Shown piece after piece: positions 16,454 through 25,072 of a stretch of DNA of 64,000 nucleotides; position 1 is the stretch's first letter; every line of letters starts with the position of its first letter. Source of the DNA: Dysgonomonas hofstadii. Lineage in GTDB: Bacteria > Bacteroidota > Bacteroidia > Bacteroidales > Dysgonomonadaceae. The notes beneath the pieces were generated by a model. That model did not search any database and had not been told where the DNA came from. It saw only the letters and a list, made by a program, of their open reading frames with translations. Location of the stretch: contig NZ_JACIEP010000006.1 in the NCBI RefSeq assembly GCF_014196915.1, positions 62,001-126,000 on the forward strand, written 5' to 3'. A program made the position numbers and the translations under genes.

Positions 16454-19039
16454 ATGAGAATTAAAGCAAGTTATTCGAACACTCCATCGTGGAGAAATGC
16501 GTACACTCAGGTTAATCTTCCCAAGGAGCTGCTTCCGCTGGAGAAAATTTCCCGCAATTTATGGTGGGTGTGGAACAATGATGCGACAGATCTTTTTGCC
16601 GAATTTGACCCTCAACTATGGAAAGCATCAGGACATAATCCGGTTGTTTTTCTACAAAAACTATCTTATGAAAGAATAGACCAGATCATTAAGGATCAGG
16701 CCTTGATGGACAAGGTAAAAAGCGTTGTAAAGAATTTTGAAACATACATGTCTAAGAAGTACGACACTTCAAAGCCTTCTGTTGCATACTTCAGTATGGA
16801 ATATGGTTTTACACATGTATTGAAAATATATTCAGGAGGTTTAGGCGTTCTGGCCGGTGACTATCTGAAAGAAGCCAGCGACAGCCATGTAGACCTGACA
16901 GGTGTAGGGTTTCTATATCGCTATGGTTATTTCACCCAATCCATATCTCCTGACGGACAGCAGGTTGCCAATTATGAACCTCAGAATTTCGGGGAACTGC
17001 CAATCGAGCCTGTACTGAATGAAGACGGTAACCAGATGATACTGGCTGTGCCATATCCCGACAGAGATATTTACGCAAATGTATGGCGGGTGAATGTAGG
17101 CCGTATAAGCCTTTACCTGTTGGATACCGATATGGATCTGAACAGCGAATGGGATCGTCCTATCACACACCAGTTATATGGAGGCGACTGGGAAAACCGC
17201 CTGAAACAGGAATATCTGCTTGGTATTGGTGGCATTATGCTATTAAACAAACTGGGTATAAAGAAAGAAATATATCACTGTAACGAAGGACATGCAGCAT
17301 TTATCAACCTGCAACGTTTACTTGACCTTATCGAAGGACAAGGATTAACATTCAACCAGGCGTTAGAAGTTGTACGTGCATCAGGCTTATATACAGTACA
17401 TACTCCGGTTCCGGCAGGACATGACTATTTTGACGAAGGACTTCTTGGAAAATATATGGGAAGCTTCCCTTCCCGTCTGGGAATCTCTTGGCAAGAATTT
17501 GTGGATATGGGACGTGAACATCCGGGTAGCGGGGAAAAATTCAGCATGAGCGTGTTTGCTCTGAATACTTGTCTCGAAGCAAACGGAGTAAGCTACCTGC
17601 ACGGTATTGTATCCCGTAAAATGTTCCAGCCTGTATGGCCGGGATATTTCTCTGAAGAACTCCACGTAGGGCACGTTACCAACGGTGTGCATCTACCTAC
17701 ATGGACTGCTAAGGAAATGAAGGGGTTATATGAAAAGACATTCGATAAGAATTTCTACGAAGACCAGTCGAATCATGAAATCTGGGATAATATTTACAGT
17801 GTTCCCGATGCTGAAGTATGGAAACTCAGACTGGCTATGAAGAAACGTCTTATCAGCTATGTGCAGGAACAAATGAAAGAAGGATGGATCAAAAGCCAGC
17901 AAGCACCTTCTGCGATCTTCTCGATTGTAGATAAGATCAACCCTGACGCATTGCTCGTTGGTTTCGGCCGCCGCTTTGCCACATACAAACGCGCACATCT
18001 TTTGTTCCAGGATCTGGACCGTTTGGCAAAACTTGTAAACAACGAAAAATACCCTATTCAATTCTTATATACAGGTAAAGCCCACCCAGCCGATGGTGCC
18101 GGACAAGGTCTGATCAAACAGATTGTTGAGATTTCGCGCCGTCCGGAATTTTTAGGAAAAATCATTTTCCTCGAAAATTATGATATGCGTCTGGCAAAAC
18201 GTCTGATTTCCGGAGTCGATATCTGGCTGAATACGCCTACACGTCCATTGGAGGCATCAGGAACATCAGGAGAAAAAGCCCTGATGAATGGTGTGTTGAA
18301 CTTCTCGGTACTCGATGGCTGGTGGTATGAAGGTTATAAAAAAGAAGCCGGCTGGAACCTGACTGACAAACGGACTTATTCAAACCAGGCTTATCAGGAC
18401 GAATTGGATGCGGCAGAAATATACGCAACATTCGAGAATGATATATTACCATTGTACTATGCGCGCAATTCGAAAGGCTACTCTCCGGAATGGATACAAT
18501 ACATAAAGAACTCCATAGCTCATATTGCTCCGGAATACACGACCAAGCGCATGATAGACGACTATATCAAGAACTTCTATAAACCCGAACAAACCCGCGC
18601 TAAGTTTGTAATGGCCAATAACTATGCAAAAGCGAAAGAACTAGCTGCATGGAAAGAAGATACTGCTGCTAACTGGGATAAATTTGTAGTTGAAAAACTA
18701 CTGTTCAACGGACAGGATATAAACAATGGCGCGCAATTGGCATCACCTAATTTTACTGAAGGAGAAACGATCAAAGTTGAAGTAGTCATAGACAAAAAGG
18801 CTATGAAAGGAGATCTTGGCATTGATGCTGTAATGACAGAATATGATGCAGATAACCATGAAGCTAAGTTTGACAGAACAATGGAATTCAAGAAAGTGAA
18901 AGAGGAAGGCTCCAAGATTTATTTTGAGCTGACTACAGCTGCGAGAATACCGGGTATTAGTAACTTCTCTTACCGCGTATATCCAAAGCATCCTGATATG
19001 GCACATCGCCAGGACTTTGCGTTTGTCCGCTGGATCTAA
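16454..19039 (+). CDS. glgP: Alpha-glucan (glycogen) phosphorylase
   Basis: An 861-residue GT35 phosphorylase that releases glucose 1-phosphate from glycogen or maltodextrin. It belongs to the shorter type with a DUF3417-like N-terminal domain (residues 1-110, with SRNLWWVWN). The pyridoxal-phosphate lysine is K608 in the SGEKALMNG motif, within EASGTSG..VLDGWW. The last 110 residues form an extra beta-rich domain. It lies downstream of the GT3 glycogen synthase in the same direction and ends at a strong bidirectional terminator. Confidence 0.95.
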   Translation: MRIKASYSNTPSWRNAYTQVNLPKELLPLEKISRNLWWVWNNDATDLFAEFDPQLWKASGHNPVVFLQKLSYERIDQIIKDQALMDKVKSVVKNFETYMSKKYDTSKPSVAYFSMEYGFTHVLKIYSGGLGVLAGDYLKEASDSHVDLTGVGFLYRYGYFTQSISPDGQQVANYEPQNFGELPIEPVLNEDGNQMILAVPYPDRDIYANVWRVNVGRISLYLLDTDMDLNSEWDRPITHQLYGGDWENRLKQEYLLGIGGIMLLNKLGIKKEIYHCNEGHAAFINLQRLLDLIEGQGLTFNQALEVVRASGLYTVHTPVPAGHDYFDEGLLGKYMGSFPSRLGISWQEFVDMGREHPGSGEKFSMSVFALNTCLEANGVSYLHGIVSRKMFQPVWPGYFSEELHVGHVTNGVHLPTWTAKEMKGLYEKTFDKNFYEDQSNHEIWDNIYSVPDAEVWKLRLAMKKRLISYVQEQMKEGWIKSQQAPSAIFSIVDKINPDALLVGFGRRFATYKRAHLLFQDLDRLAKLVNNEKYPIQFLYTGKAHPADGAGQGLIKQIVEISRRPEFLGKIIFLENYDMRLAKRLISGVDIWLNTPTRPLEASGTSGEKALMNGVLNFSVLDGWWYEGYKKEAGWNLTDKRTYSNQAYQDELDAAEIYATFENDILPLYYARNSKGYSPEWIQYIKNSIAHIAPEYTTKRMIDDYIKNFYKPEQTRAKFVMANNYAKAKELAAWKEDTAANWDKFVVEKLLFNGQDINNGAQLASPNFTEGETIKVEVVIDKKAMKGDLGIDAVMTEYDADNHEAKFDRTMEFKKVKEEGSKIYFELTTAARIPGISNFSYRVYPKHPDMAHRQDFAFVRWI

Positions 19040-19060
19040 TCACACGGGATAATAAATATA

Positions 19061-19094
19061 AAATGAGCTATTCGTTTGAATAGCTCATTTTTTT
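19061..19094. terminator. Bidirectional terminator
   Basis: AAATGAGCTATTC - GTTT - GAATAGCTCATTT is a perfect 13-bp stem with a T-run on the plus strand and A-rich DNA on the left. It lies between the convergent phosphorylase and SDR genes and overlaps the last two bases of the latter. Confidence 0.9.
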
Positions 19095-19758
19095 ATGAGT
19101 CTTTTACAATCTGCCTTATTTCATCCGATTCATATACATGATATCCGACTGTACCCAGCTGTGCCACACGACACATGGCCTGCGCCACATCTTTCGCCTT
19201 TATTGCCTTGTATTTCCGTAATGAACCGATAAAGAAGACCGAGAATATTTTCATGGCATATTCACTTATTCTTTCACCTAACCGAAATTCCTTTCTGTTC
19301 CCCAGCAACAGGGATGGCCGGAATATAGAGATCGATTGAAAAGCCAGTTTCCGTAAACCTTCTTCACATTTCCCTTTCGTTCTCAGATAGAAGTTACCCG
19401 ATTCAGGATTAGCCCCGATTGATGAAATGATAGAGAATTGCTTAACTCCTCTGCTTGCTGCCGTTTTCGCAAATTGTAAGGAATATGTGAGATCAACTTT
19501 TTCAAAAGCCTCCTGACTTCCCGCTTTCTTAATAGTAGTACCCAGGCAGCAAAACATATCGTTGCCTTCTATAAGATCTTTATAAGATCCGGGATCGTCG
19601 AAATCCACAATGTGCTGCATAAGTTTTGGATGAGATATCTTCATTTCTCTTCTTACAAAGCTGATCACCTTATTATATTCGTTACTTGTTAACAATATCT
19701 TTAGCAGGTGCGAACCTGTAAGCCCTGTGCTACCTATTATGATCGCCGTTTTCTCCAT
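19093..19758 (-). CDS. NAD(P)-binding atypical SDR (HTATIP2/NmrA-like)
   Basis: A 221-residue Rossmann-fold protein. The nucleotide-binding motif GSTGLTG lies at 9-15. Later come a CCLGTT segment and ISSIGANPESGNFYLRTKGKCE, where the YxxxK pair (YLRTK) is kept. The length and the KRGVKQ-like segment fit the TIP30/HTATIP2-like oxidoreductases common in Bacteroidota, whose substrate is unknown. It is a single gene with no partner in the same direction. Confidence 0.85.
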   Translation of the reverse strand: MEKTAIIIGSTGLTGSHLLKILLTSNEYNKVISFVRREMKISHPKLMQHIVDFDDPGSYKDLIEGNDMFCCLGTTIKKAGSQEAFEKVDLTYSLQFAKTAASRGVKQFSIISSIGANPESGNFYLRTKGKCEEGLRKLAFQSISIFRPSLLLGNRKEFRLGERISEYAMKIFSVFFIGSLRKYKAIKAKDVAQAMCRVAQLGTVGYHVYESDEIRQIVKDS

Positions 19759-20013
19759 ATCTTAAAATTTCAGTTATTGACAACAGTTTTCCAAAACATC
19801 TATGAATAGAAGTGTAAATTAAATCTTTAATTTCAAATATCAAGCATCTCTTATCAACTAATTTTTCTAAGATTATTTTTGCACGCTTATCTATAATAAC
19901 AGAATCTGCATTTTATTTCAGAAACTTTATCTATAGGTTAAAGGAGCAAGAGGAGCTAAAGCATTTAAGAATAAATAAAAAGCGATCTTTGAAAAAATGA
20001 AAAAAGTGTATGG

Positions 20014-20035
20014 TTTGTAAGATTTTGGTTAAAAT
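20014..20035 (+). repeat. Recurrent TTTGTAAGG/GTTAAAA-type motif, copy b
   Basis: TTTGTAAGATTTTGGTTAAAA follows the AAGCGATCTTTGAAA module at 19979-19993. The same two parts occur in the same order at 48195-48262. Confidence 0.6.
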
Positions 20036-20040
20036 ATTAA

Positions 20041-20117
20041 TTGCCTCCTGCTTTAGCTGGAGGGTACAAATAATAAAAAAATCTCATTAGTATTCCTCCA
20101 GCTAAAGCAGGAGGCAA
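20041..20117. repeat. Perfect 23-bp inverted repeat
   Basis: The left arm (20041-20063) and right arm (20095-20117) are exact reverse complements, built around CTCCTGCTTTAGCTGGAG, with a 31-base AT-rich loop. No T-run follows, so it is not a standard terminator. It may be an intergenic palindromic repeat or a small non-autonomous mobile element. Confidence 0.85.
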
Positions 20118-20147
20118 GTGATCAAAGAGGAAAGAATCTGTCAGAAA

Positions 20148-20167
20148 TGTCAGGTTTTAGTTAAAAA
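20148..20167 (+). repeat. Recurrent TTTGTAAGG/GTTAAAA-type motif, copy c
   Basis: TGTCAGGTTTTAGTTAAAAA lies 30 bases after the 23-bp inverted repeat. It uses the TGTCAGG variant also seen at 8928-8945 and 62061-62082. Confidence 0.55.
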
Positions 20168-20263
20168 CGAACGACTATAATCTAGCAATTATAGAGCCCT
20201 TACCTGATTTTCACAAGCTCTGCAACTGGTTTTCATTAATTTCAAAAAATATATATGTTTTGT

Positions 20264-20290
20264 TGTAACAAATTTTTCACCTGCTCCGTC
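20264..20290 (+). promoter_or_regulatory. Candidate ECF-type promoter of the DUF4252/sigma operon
   Basis: TGTAAC (20264-20269), 17 bases, then CGTC (20287-20290, continuing CGTCTTA). The AAC core and CGTC element at this spacing are typical of ECF sigma promoters, and the site lies 60 bases before the first gene of an operon that itself encodes an ECF sigma factor. Autoregulation is inferred. No TAnnTTTG box is seen in this spacer. Confidence 0.55.
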
Positions 20291-20349
20291 TTATCATTAG
20301 AAAACCAATTTACTTGAAATAATTATTAACCGATACAATATAAACTATT

Positions 20350-20823
20350 ATGAAAAAGTATGTATTTCCTCTGATATTAGCTTTATCTTTGAGTACTGTG
20401 GCTTATGGCCAAAATGTAGATAATTTGCTTAAAAAGGCAGCAAGAGCCGAAAGAGTAGAAAAAGTAAAAGTGGGAGGTTTCCTGATGTCTCTGGCAAAAA
20501 TGTGCGGAGGATTTAATGATGCTCCCGAACTAAGAAGCCTCAGTGGGGTTGAAGTGTATGACCTGTCTGATTGTGACCAGAAGTATAAGCAAGATCTGAA
20601 GAAAGAATTTGATAAGATCAAAGACGGAAATGGTTATGAAACTCTCATGTATGTGAAAGATGGTCAGGAAGGTGTACGCATTATGATAAAGAAAGATAAA
20701 AAGAACTATATCCGCGAAATGGTTTTCTTATGCATGGACAAAGACGATCCGGCAATTATAAAACTATCGGGGAAAATAAAGGAGGATTATATAGCTGAAT
20801 TAGTAAATGAATATTCAAAATAA
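20350..20823 (+). CDS. DUF4252 exported protein 1
   Basis: A 157-residue exported protein; the signal peptide ends near AYGQ (residues 1-21) and has no lipobox cysteine. The body is a DUF4252 domain with the shared core YETLMYVKDGxxxVRIMIKKD and a C-terminal KLSGKIKEDYIAELV. Unlike its two paralogues in the operon, the mature part has three cysteines (KMCGG, SDCDQ, FLCMD). It is first in a five-gene operon with an ECF sigma factor. DUF4252 has no established biochemical function; an envelope-stress role is only an inference from context. Confidence 0.9.
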   Translation: MKKYVFPLILALSLSTVAYGQNVDNLLKKAARAERVEKVKVGGFLMSLAKMCGGFNDAPELRSLSGVEVYDLSDCDQKYKQDLKKEFDKIKDGNGYETLMYVKDGQEGVRIMIKKDKKNYIREMVFLCMDKDDPAIIKLSGKIKEDYIAELVNEYSK

Positions 20824-20830
20824 AACGACA

Positions 20831-21307
20831 ATGAAGAAATTTATACTCTTATTAGTACTGGTAGCAGGAATAAGCCTGACAACTTCTGCTCAGGATCTGA
20901 ATAAAATAATGGCTGATCTGGCTAAAATAGAAGGAGCTGTTCACCAGGTTGTGAATAAAGAAACCCTTGATACTTCATTAAAAGGCCAGAAGGAAAATTT
21001 ACCATCCGTAGTGGAGAAGTTAACCAGCGTCGAAGTTGTCGTCTTAGAAAATGGCCCGGTGGAATTGAGTGACAGTCTGGCAAACGAGTTATCAAACTTT
21101 AAAGATGGCAATGGTTTTGCAACATTACTCACTGTAAAGGACGGAACAGACAAAGTACGTATCATATCGCATAAAGAGGACGATTCCACTACATCCGTTT
21201 ATGTCATTGTCATAGATGAAGAAGATATTGTCTTCGTCAAAATGACAGGTAACCTTACAGAAGAAGATATTGCTGAAATTGTAAAAGAACAACAAAAGAA
21301 GAAATAA
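20831..21307 (+). CDS. DUF4252 exported protein 2
   Basis: A 158-residue DUF4252 protein. The ATG at 20831 is chosen because it starts directly with a signal peptide (MKKFILLLVLVAGISLTTSAQ); an in-frame ATG at 20807 lies inside the preceding gene. The core is FATLLTVKDGTDKVRIISHK, and the end is VKMTGNLTEEDIAEIVKEQ, matching its neighbour. The mature part has no cysteine. The gap to the upstream gene is 7 bases, and the sigma gene follows after one base, so all are one transcript. Confidence 0.9.
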   Translation: MKKFILLLVLVAGISLTTSAQDLNKIMADLAKIEGAVHQVVNKETLDTSLKGQKENLPSVVEKLTSVEVVVLENGPVELSDSLANELSNFKDGNGFATLLTVKDGTDKVRIISHKEDDSTTSVYVIVIDEEDIVFVKMTGNLTEEDIAEIVKEQQKKK

Positions 21308-21308
21308 G

Positions 21309-21821
21309 ATGGATGCAGAAACTTTTAAAAAAGTTTTTCTCCCATATCATCAGAAATTATACAGAATTGCTTATCGCATGGTGCAAAACGTTGCCAATGC
21401 AGAAGATATAGTCCAGGAGACTTTTATTAAACTTTGGAATAAAAGGGACGATCTGGAAAATGTGGAAAATCCCGAAGCTTTTTCTATCATCATACTTCGA
21501 AACACATGTTTAGATCATCTGAGAAAAACAAAACATGAATTTCAAACATCGTATGATATGGATATTCCCGAAAAAGAATCCCTAGCTCATCAGATAGAGC
21601 TACAGGACAACGCAAAACAAATAAAGACACTGATACATAAACTACCAGATCAGCAAAGGCAGGTAATGATGATGAAACATTGGGACGGATACTCTGACGA
21701 GGAAATAGAACAGATAACAGGACTAAGTGCCGGAAATATTAGGGTAATCTTATCGAGAGCGCGAAAAATGGTACGGGAACAATTCTTAAAAATGGAACAA
21801 CAATGGACACTGGCGAAATAA
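21309..21821 (+). CDS. ECF-family RNA polymerase sigma factor
   Basis: A 170-residue group 4 sigma factor. Region 2 (about 10-75) has NAEDIVQETFIKLW, and region 4 (about 105-160) has LPDQQRQVMMMKHWDGYSDEEIEQITGLSAGNIRVILSRARK, an HTH that would read the -35 element. There is no region 1.1 or 3. It starts one base after the second DUF4252 gene and overlaps the next gene, a probable anti-sigma factor, by 19 bases. The candidate ECF promoter at 20264-20290 suggests that it activates its own operon. Confidence 0.95.
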   Translation: MDAETFKKVFLPYHQKLYRIAYRMVQNVANAEDIVQETFIKLWNKRDDLENVENPEAFSIIILRNTCLDHLRKTKHEFQTSYDMDIPEKESLAHQIELQDNAKQIKTLIHKLPDQQRQVMMMKHWDGYSDEEIEQITGLSAGNIRVILSRARKMVREQFLKMEQQWTLAK

Positions 21822-22324
21822 AAAAACTGATCGAGGCTTTCTACAACGGGGAAACAAGCCCTGAGGAAGAACAAATACTGTCTGATTACTTCAATGGCAA
21901 GGATGTTTCCGATGATTTACTGGACGAAAAAGAACTCTTTCTGAATATGTACAAGAATGATCCCATTGAAGTCCCTGAAAAGCTCGAGAGCAAGCTAAAT
22001 ATCCTGATAGACAAACTGGATGATGAAGAAAAAATCAAACAGAAAAGAAAAAAACTATGGATACAGGTAGGTAGTATAGCTGCCGGAATAGCTCTACTTA
22101 TTACCGCAGGATTATACTTCAACAAAGGACAGGAAACAATCAATCCGGACAAACCGTCTCTTACAAGTCAGGTTTCGGTAGAAGATCAGGCAAAAATAAA
22201 AGAAGCGCAGGAAGCACTTATGCTGTTATCTGCTAATTTCAACAAAGGGGTGGAACAAGTCGAATTTGCATCGGCTAATCTAAACAAAGCCAACGAAATA
22301 CTAAATAAAACTTTCAAACAATAA
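21803..22324 (+). CDS. Probable anti-sigma factor, single-pass membrane protein
   Basis: A 173-residue protein that starts inside the end of the sigma gene. Residues 1-70 are acidic and cytosolic (IKKLIEAFYNGETSPEEEQILSDYF, an anti-sigma-like N-terminus common in Bacteroidota). A membrane segment (about 88-106) is followed by a periplasmic tail with a predicted coiled coil (about 125-170). The 19-base overlap and gene order argue that it binds the sigma factor. It has no recognisable zinc-binding anti-sigma motif. Confidence 0.8.
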   Translation: MDTGEIKKLIEAFYNGETSPEEEQILSDYFNGKDVSDDLLDEKELFLNMYKNDPIEVPEKLESKLNILIDKLDDEEKIKQKRKKLWIQVGSIAAGIALLITAGLYFNKGQETINPDKPSLTSQVSVEDQAKIKEAQEALMLLSANFNKGVEQVEFASANLNKANEILNKTFKQ

Positions 22325-22336
22325 AAAGAAAAAGTC

Positions 22337-22807
22337 ATGAAAACAAAGATAATACTCACTTCATTATTGCTTATGTTAGGCCTGATGGCCGCGCAGGCAC
22401 AAAACAGCGACATGTTCGAAAAGCTATCGAATCATAAAGATGTAACAACTGTATATATATCCAAATCTCTCCTTAACATGATGCCCAACCTGGATACAGG
22501 AGGAGCGGATATAAAGAGCCTTGCCGGGAAACTGGAACAACTGGAGATATATAACACCAACGGTAACAAAGAAGCGAATAACATCATCAGAAAAGAAGTG
22601 GAAGCCTTAACAAAATCAAAAACGTATGAAACGCTGATGAAAATAAAAGACGGAACCGATAATGTTACATTCTACGCTCACAAAGAGAAAGACCGCTTCA
22701 AAGACCTGATCATGTTTGTCAACGAGCCGGACGATTGCACCATAATCCGTATCATGGGTAACTTTACGGCAGAAGACATACAAAAAGTGATGGACAGCAA
22801 GAAATAA
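22337..22807 (+). CDS. DUF4252 exported protein 3
   Basis: A 156-residue third DUF4252 paralogue. A signal peptide ends near MAAQAQ. The core is YETLMKIKDGTDNVTFYAHKEKD, and the end is IIRIMGNFTAEDIQKVM. It follows the anti-sigma gene by 12 bases and closes the operon. Three diverged paralogues around one sigma/anti-sigma pair suggest a shared envelope job, but what they bind or sense is unknown. Confidence 0.9.
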   Translation: MKTKIILTSLLLMLGLMAAQAQNSDMFEKLSNHKDVTTVYISKSLLNMMPNLDTGGADIKSLAGKLEQLEIYNTNGNKEANNIIRKEVEALTKSKTYETLMKIKDGTDNVTFYAHKEKDRFKDLIMFVNEPDDCTIIRIMGNFTAEDIQKVMDSKK

Positions 22808-22842
22808 ACCCGCTACTTATTCTTTTAAACAAAACGGTAACG

Positions 22843-22873
22843 AAAAGGCTTCGGATCATTCCGGAGCTTTTTC
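22843..22873. terminator. Probable terminator of the DUF4252 operon
   Basis: AAAAGGCTTCGGA - TCAT - TCCGGAGCTTTTT forms a stem with one bulge and a wobble, then a T-run. It overlaps the last codons of the convergent membrane protein gene. Confidence 0.6.
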
Positions 22874-23941
22874 ATCATTAGCCAGTCTTCTTATTCGTTG
22901 CTTCTTTGCCAGATCCACAAGCCATGCAACAAGGAAATACACCAGAAATATAATAGGATACATAAAGAATATAAGGAAAGTATATCCATGCCTGCGTGAG
23001 GCATAATCTCCGATAACCCAGTCTACAACTTCGGGAAGCAGCATAAAGAGAACGCAAAAGACAAATGGAACCGCAAGGCTACCGGCGATCACTGCCCATG
23101 AGTATTTCTTCTTTGGATTTTCGTTACGATAACGAAGTATCCACCAGATATGCACGACAGCAAGTAAAGCTGCGAAAATCAGGGCCAGCCCACCCCCTTC
23201 AATAGCTATCAACAAAGAGGCAAATTTACTTACTTCAGGCGTATACGATAATGTAAATGTATCCTGAGGGAGTTTGGTAAAATGCCATTCCTTCAAGGTT
23301 TCGAAAGACGGGGAGTCCGGCAGATCGGTTTCTATCACAGTTCCTATTTCCGATGCATCTACCTTAATATGCAAGTCACCGAATGAGCGCCAGTAACGTG
23401 CTGGTTCCAGGTTATAGTTATAAATAAACTCAGTGACAGCACCTCCTAAATACCTGGTTGCTTCGGCTATATACTCTACCCGTATTTTATTAACCCCTTC
23501 GGGAATATCCACTTCAAAGTATTTAAGCCCGATAAGGTTGGGTATCTCTTTTCTCGAGTAATTGAGATAGCCATCTATCGAATCTATCCAGCGTAAAGCA
23601 TTTGGATTCTCGTAAGTAGAAGGTATTGAGTGAACTGACGTCTCCTCATCATTTATCCATACCTTAAATTCGCCCTGATCAGATGTATAGTGGTCAGTCA
23701 TTGTATCAAAGATCAAAGGTATCTGAACTCCCCTCCTATCCGACCGGATAGTATAGATAATGGAAAACTTCGCCTGCCCCATTTTATACAGTACTATTTC
23801 GATACGTTCGTTCAGAATATCTATATCCTTACTGGAATATGCTTCCGACGTACGGTTGCCATCTCTATAGGGTGAAGACATATTGGAAAAAGCCGAAAGG
23901 CAAGCGATGATGAAAAGTATAAAGGCAAGTAAACGTTTCAT
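22856..23941 (-). CDS. Uncharacterised membrane protein with a large exported N-terminal domain
   Basis: A 361-residue protein not recognised by name. The ATG at 23941 is preferred over a TTG three codons upstream. A signal peptide (about 1-20) is followed by a beta-rich exported domain of about 210 residues (IEIVLYKMGQAKFSIIYTIRSDRRGVQIPL and an EYIAEATRYLGG segment), then three membrane segments (about 240-265, 280-300, 320-345) and a basic cytosolic end. The plan resembles DUF2207-like membrane proteins, but this is only a likeness of layout. It is followed by recA on the same strand's upstream side, with a terminator between. Confidence 0.75.
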   Translation of the reverse strand: MKRLLAFILFIIACLSAFSNMSSPYRDGNRTSEAYSSKDIDILNERIEIVLYKMGQAKFSIIYTIRSDRRGVQIPLIFDTMTDHYTSDQGEFKVWINDEETSVHSIPSTYENPNALRWIDSIDGYLNYSRKEIPNLIGLKYFEVDIPEGVNKIRVEYIAEATRYLGGAVTEFIYNYNLEPARYWRSFGDLHIKVDASEIGTVIETDLPDSPSFETLKEWHFTKLPQDTFTLSYTPEVSKFASLLIAIEGGGLALIFAALLAVVHIWWILRYRNENPKKKYSWAVIAGSLAVPFVFCVLFMLLPEVVDWVIGDYASRRHGYTFLIFFMYPIIFLVYFLVAWLVDLAKKQRIRRLANDEKAPE

Positions 23942-23976
23942 AGCCGGCAAATATTGTATTAACGTAAAGATAAAGA

Positions 23977-24010
23977 AAAAGCCCCGAAGACAATCTCTTC
24001 AGGGCTTTTA
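23977..24010 (-). terminator. Terminator of recA
   Basis: AAAAGCCC-C-GAAGA / TCTTC-A-GGGCTTTT is a stem with one internal mismatch and A/T runs on both sides. It lies 18 bases after the recA stop codon. Confidence 0.85.
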
Positions 24011-24027
24011 TCTGATTGCTGTTAATA

Positions 24028-25050
24028 TTATTTCTTATCTTTTAATGCTGCGAATATCAAAGCTTCCAGTTCCTCGGCCAGTTCAGGATTATCCTTCACT
24101 GTATCTTTTGCCGCTTCGCGTCCCTGTCCGAGTTTCGTATCATTGTAGCTGTACCATGAACCACTTTTTTTGATAATACCCAGATCTGAACCCAAGTCGA
24201 TGATCTCGCCCGAACGGGAGATACCTTCTCCGTACATAATATCGAATTCGGCCTTACGGAAAGGAGGCGCCACTTTATTCTTTGCTACTTTCACACGTGT
24301 CTGGCTTCCTTTCACTTCATCTCCGTCTTTCAGCTGTCCTATGCGACGAATATCAAGACGTACCGATGAGTAATATTTAAGGGCATTACCACCGGTTGTT
24401 GTTTCGGGCGAACCGAACATTACGCCGATCTTATCGCGCAACTGGTTGATGAATATACAGGTAGTGCTTGTTTTGTTAATAGCTGCTGTTAGTTTACGTA
24501 GTGCCTGCGACATCAGGCGGGCTTGCAATCCCATTTTGGAATCACCCATTTCACCTTCGAGTTCGGCTTTTGGAGTCAGCGCTGCCACTGAGTCGATCAC
24601 AATAATATCTATGGCCGATGACCGTATCAATTGTTCGGCTATTTCCAAAGCCTGCTCTCCACTATCAGGCTGTGAGATGTAAAGATTCTCTATATCAACC
24701 CCCAGTTTTTCTGCATAGAATCGGTCGAACGCATGTTCTGCATCGATAAAGGCAGCAATACCCCCGGCTTTCTGGGCTTCTGCTATCGCATGAATAGCCA
24801 ATGTTGTTTTACCAGACGATTCCGGGCCATATATTTCGATTACCCTGCCACGAGGGTAACCACCTACACCTAGTGCTGCATTCAATGCGATAGATCCGGT
24901 GGGGATAACTGCAATTTCATCCACTTTGTCATCACCCATCTTCATTATCGAGCCTTTTCCGTAGCTCTTTTCTATTTTGTCCATCGCCGCCTGCAAAGCC
25001 TTCAGCTTTTCGGTGTTAGGCGCTGCTTTCTTTTCTTTTTCTTCTGCCAT
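24028..25050 (-). CDS. recA: Recombinase RecA
   Basis: A 340-residue RecA, the ATP-dependent strand-exchange protein of homologous recombination and trigger of the SOS response. Walker A GPESSGKT lies at 75-82. The L1/L2 DNA-binding loops ([15 protein letters not shown] and [29 protein letters not shown]) are intact. The length is standard and there is no intein. It lies 22 bases after bcp and may be co-transcribed with it. No clear SOS box was recognised upstream. Confidence 0.99.
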   Translation of the reverse strand: MAEEKEKKAAPNTEKLKALQAAMDKIEKSYGKGSIMKMGDDKVDEIAVIPTGSIALNAALGVGGYPRGRVIEIYGPESSGKTTLAIHAIAEAQKAGGIAAFIDAEHAFDRFYAEKLGVDIENLYISQPDSGEQALEIAEQLIRSSAIDIIVIDSVAALTPKAELEGEMGDSKMGLQARLMSQALRKLTAAINKTSTTCIFINQLRDKIGVMFGSPETTTGGNALKYYSSVRLDIRRIGQLKDGDEVKGSQTRVKVAKNKVAPPFRKAEFDIMYGEGISRSGEIIDLGSDLGIIKKSGSWYSYNDTKLGQGREAAKDTVKDNPELAEELEALIFAALKDKK

Positions 25051-25072
25051 TATTTTTCTTCCGTTTATTAGT

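Larger units (their letters stand above)
19759..20349. other. 591-base gap with several repeats
   Basis: It contains the AAGCGATCTTTGAAA module (19979-19993), two copies of the TTTGTAAGG/GTTAAAA motif (20014-20035 and 20148-20167), a 23-bp inverted repeat (20041-20117), and the candidate ECF promoter of the DUF4252 operon (20264-20290). No reading frame is credible here. Confidence 0.65.

Noticed and set aside
20041-20117. CRISPR array
   Set aside because: Only one pair of inverted arms, no direct repeats at regular spacing and no cas genes in the window.
25051-25072. SOS box before recA
   Set aside because: The 22-base spacer to bcp has no palindromic LexA-like site that I could recognise; control of recA would have to come from upstream of bcp or by another route.
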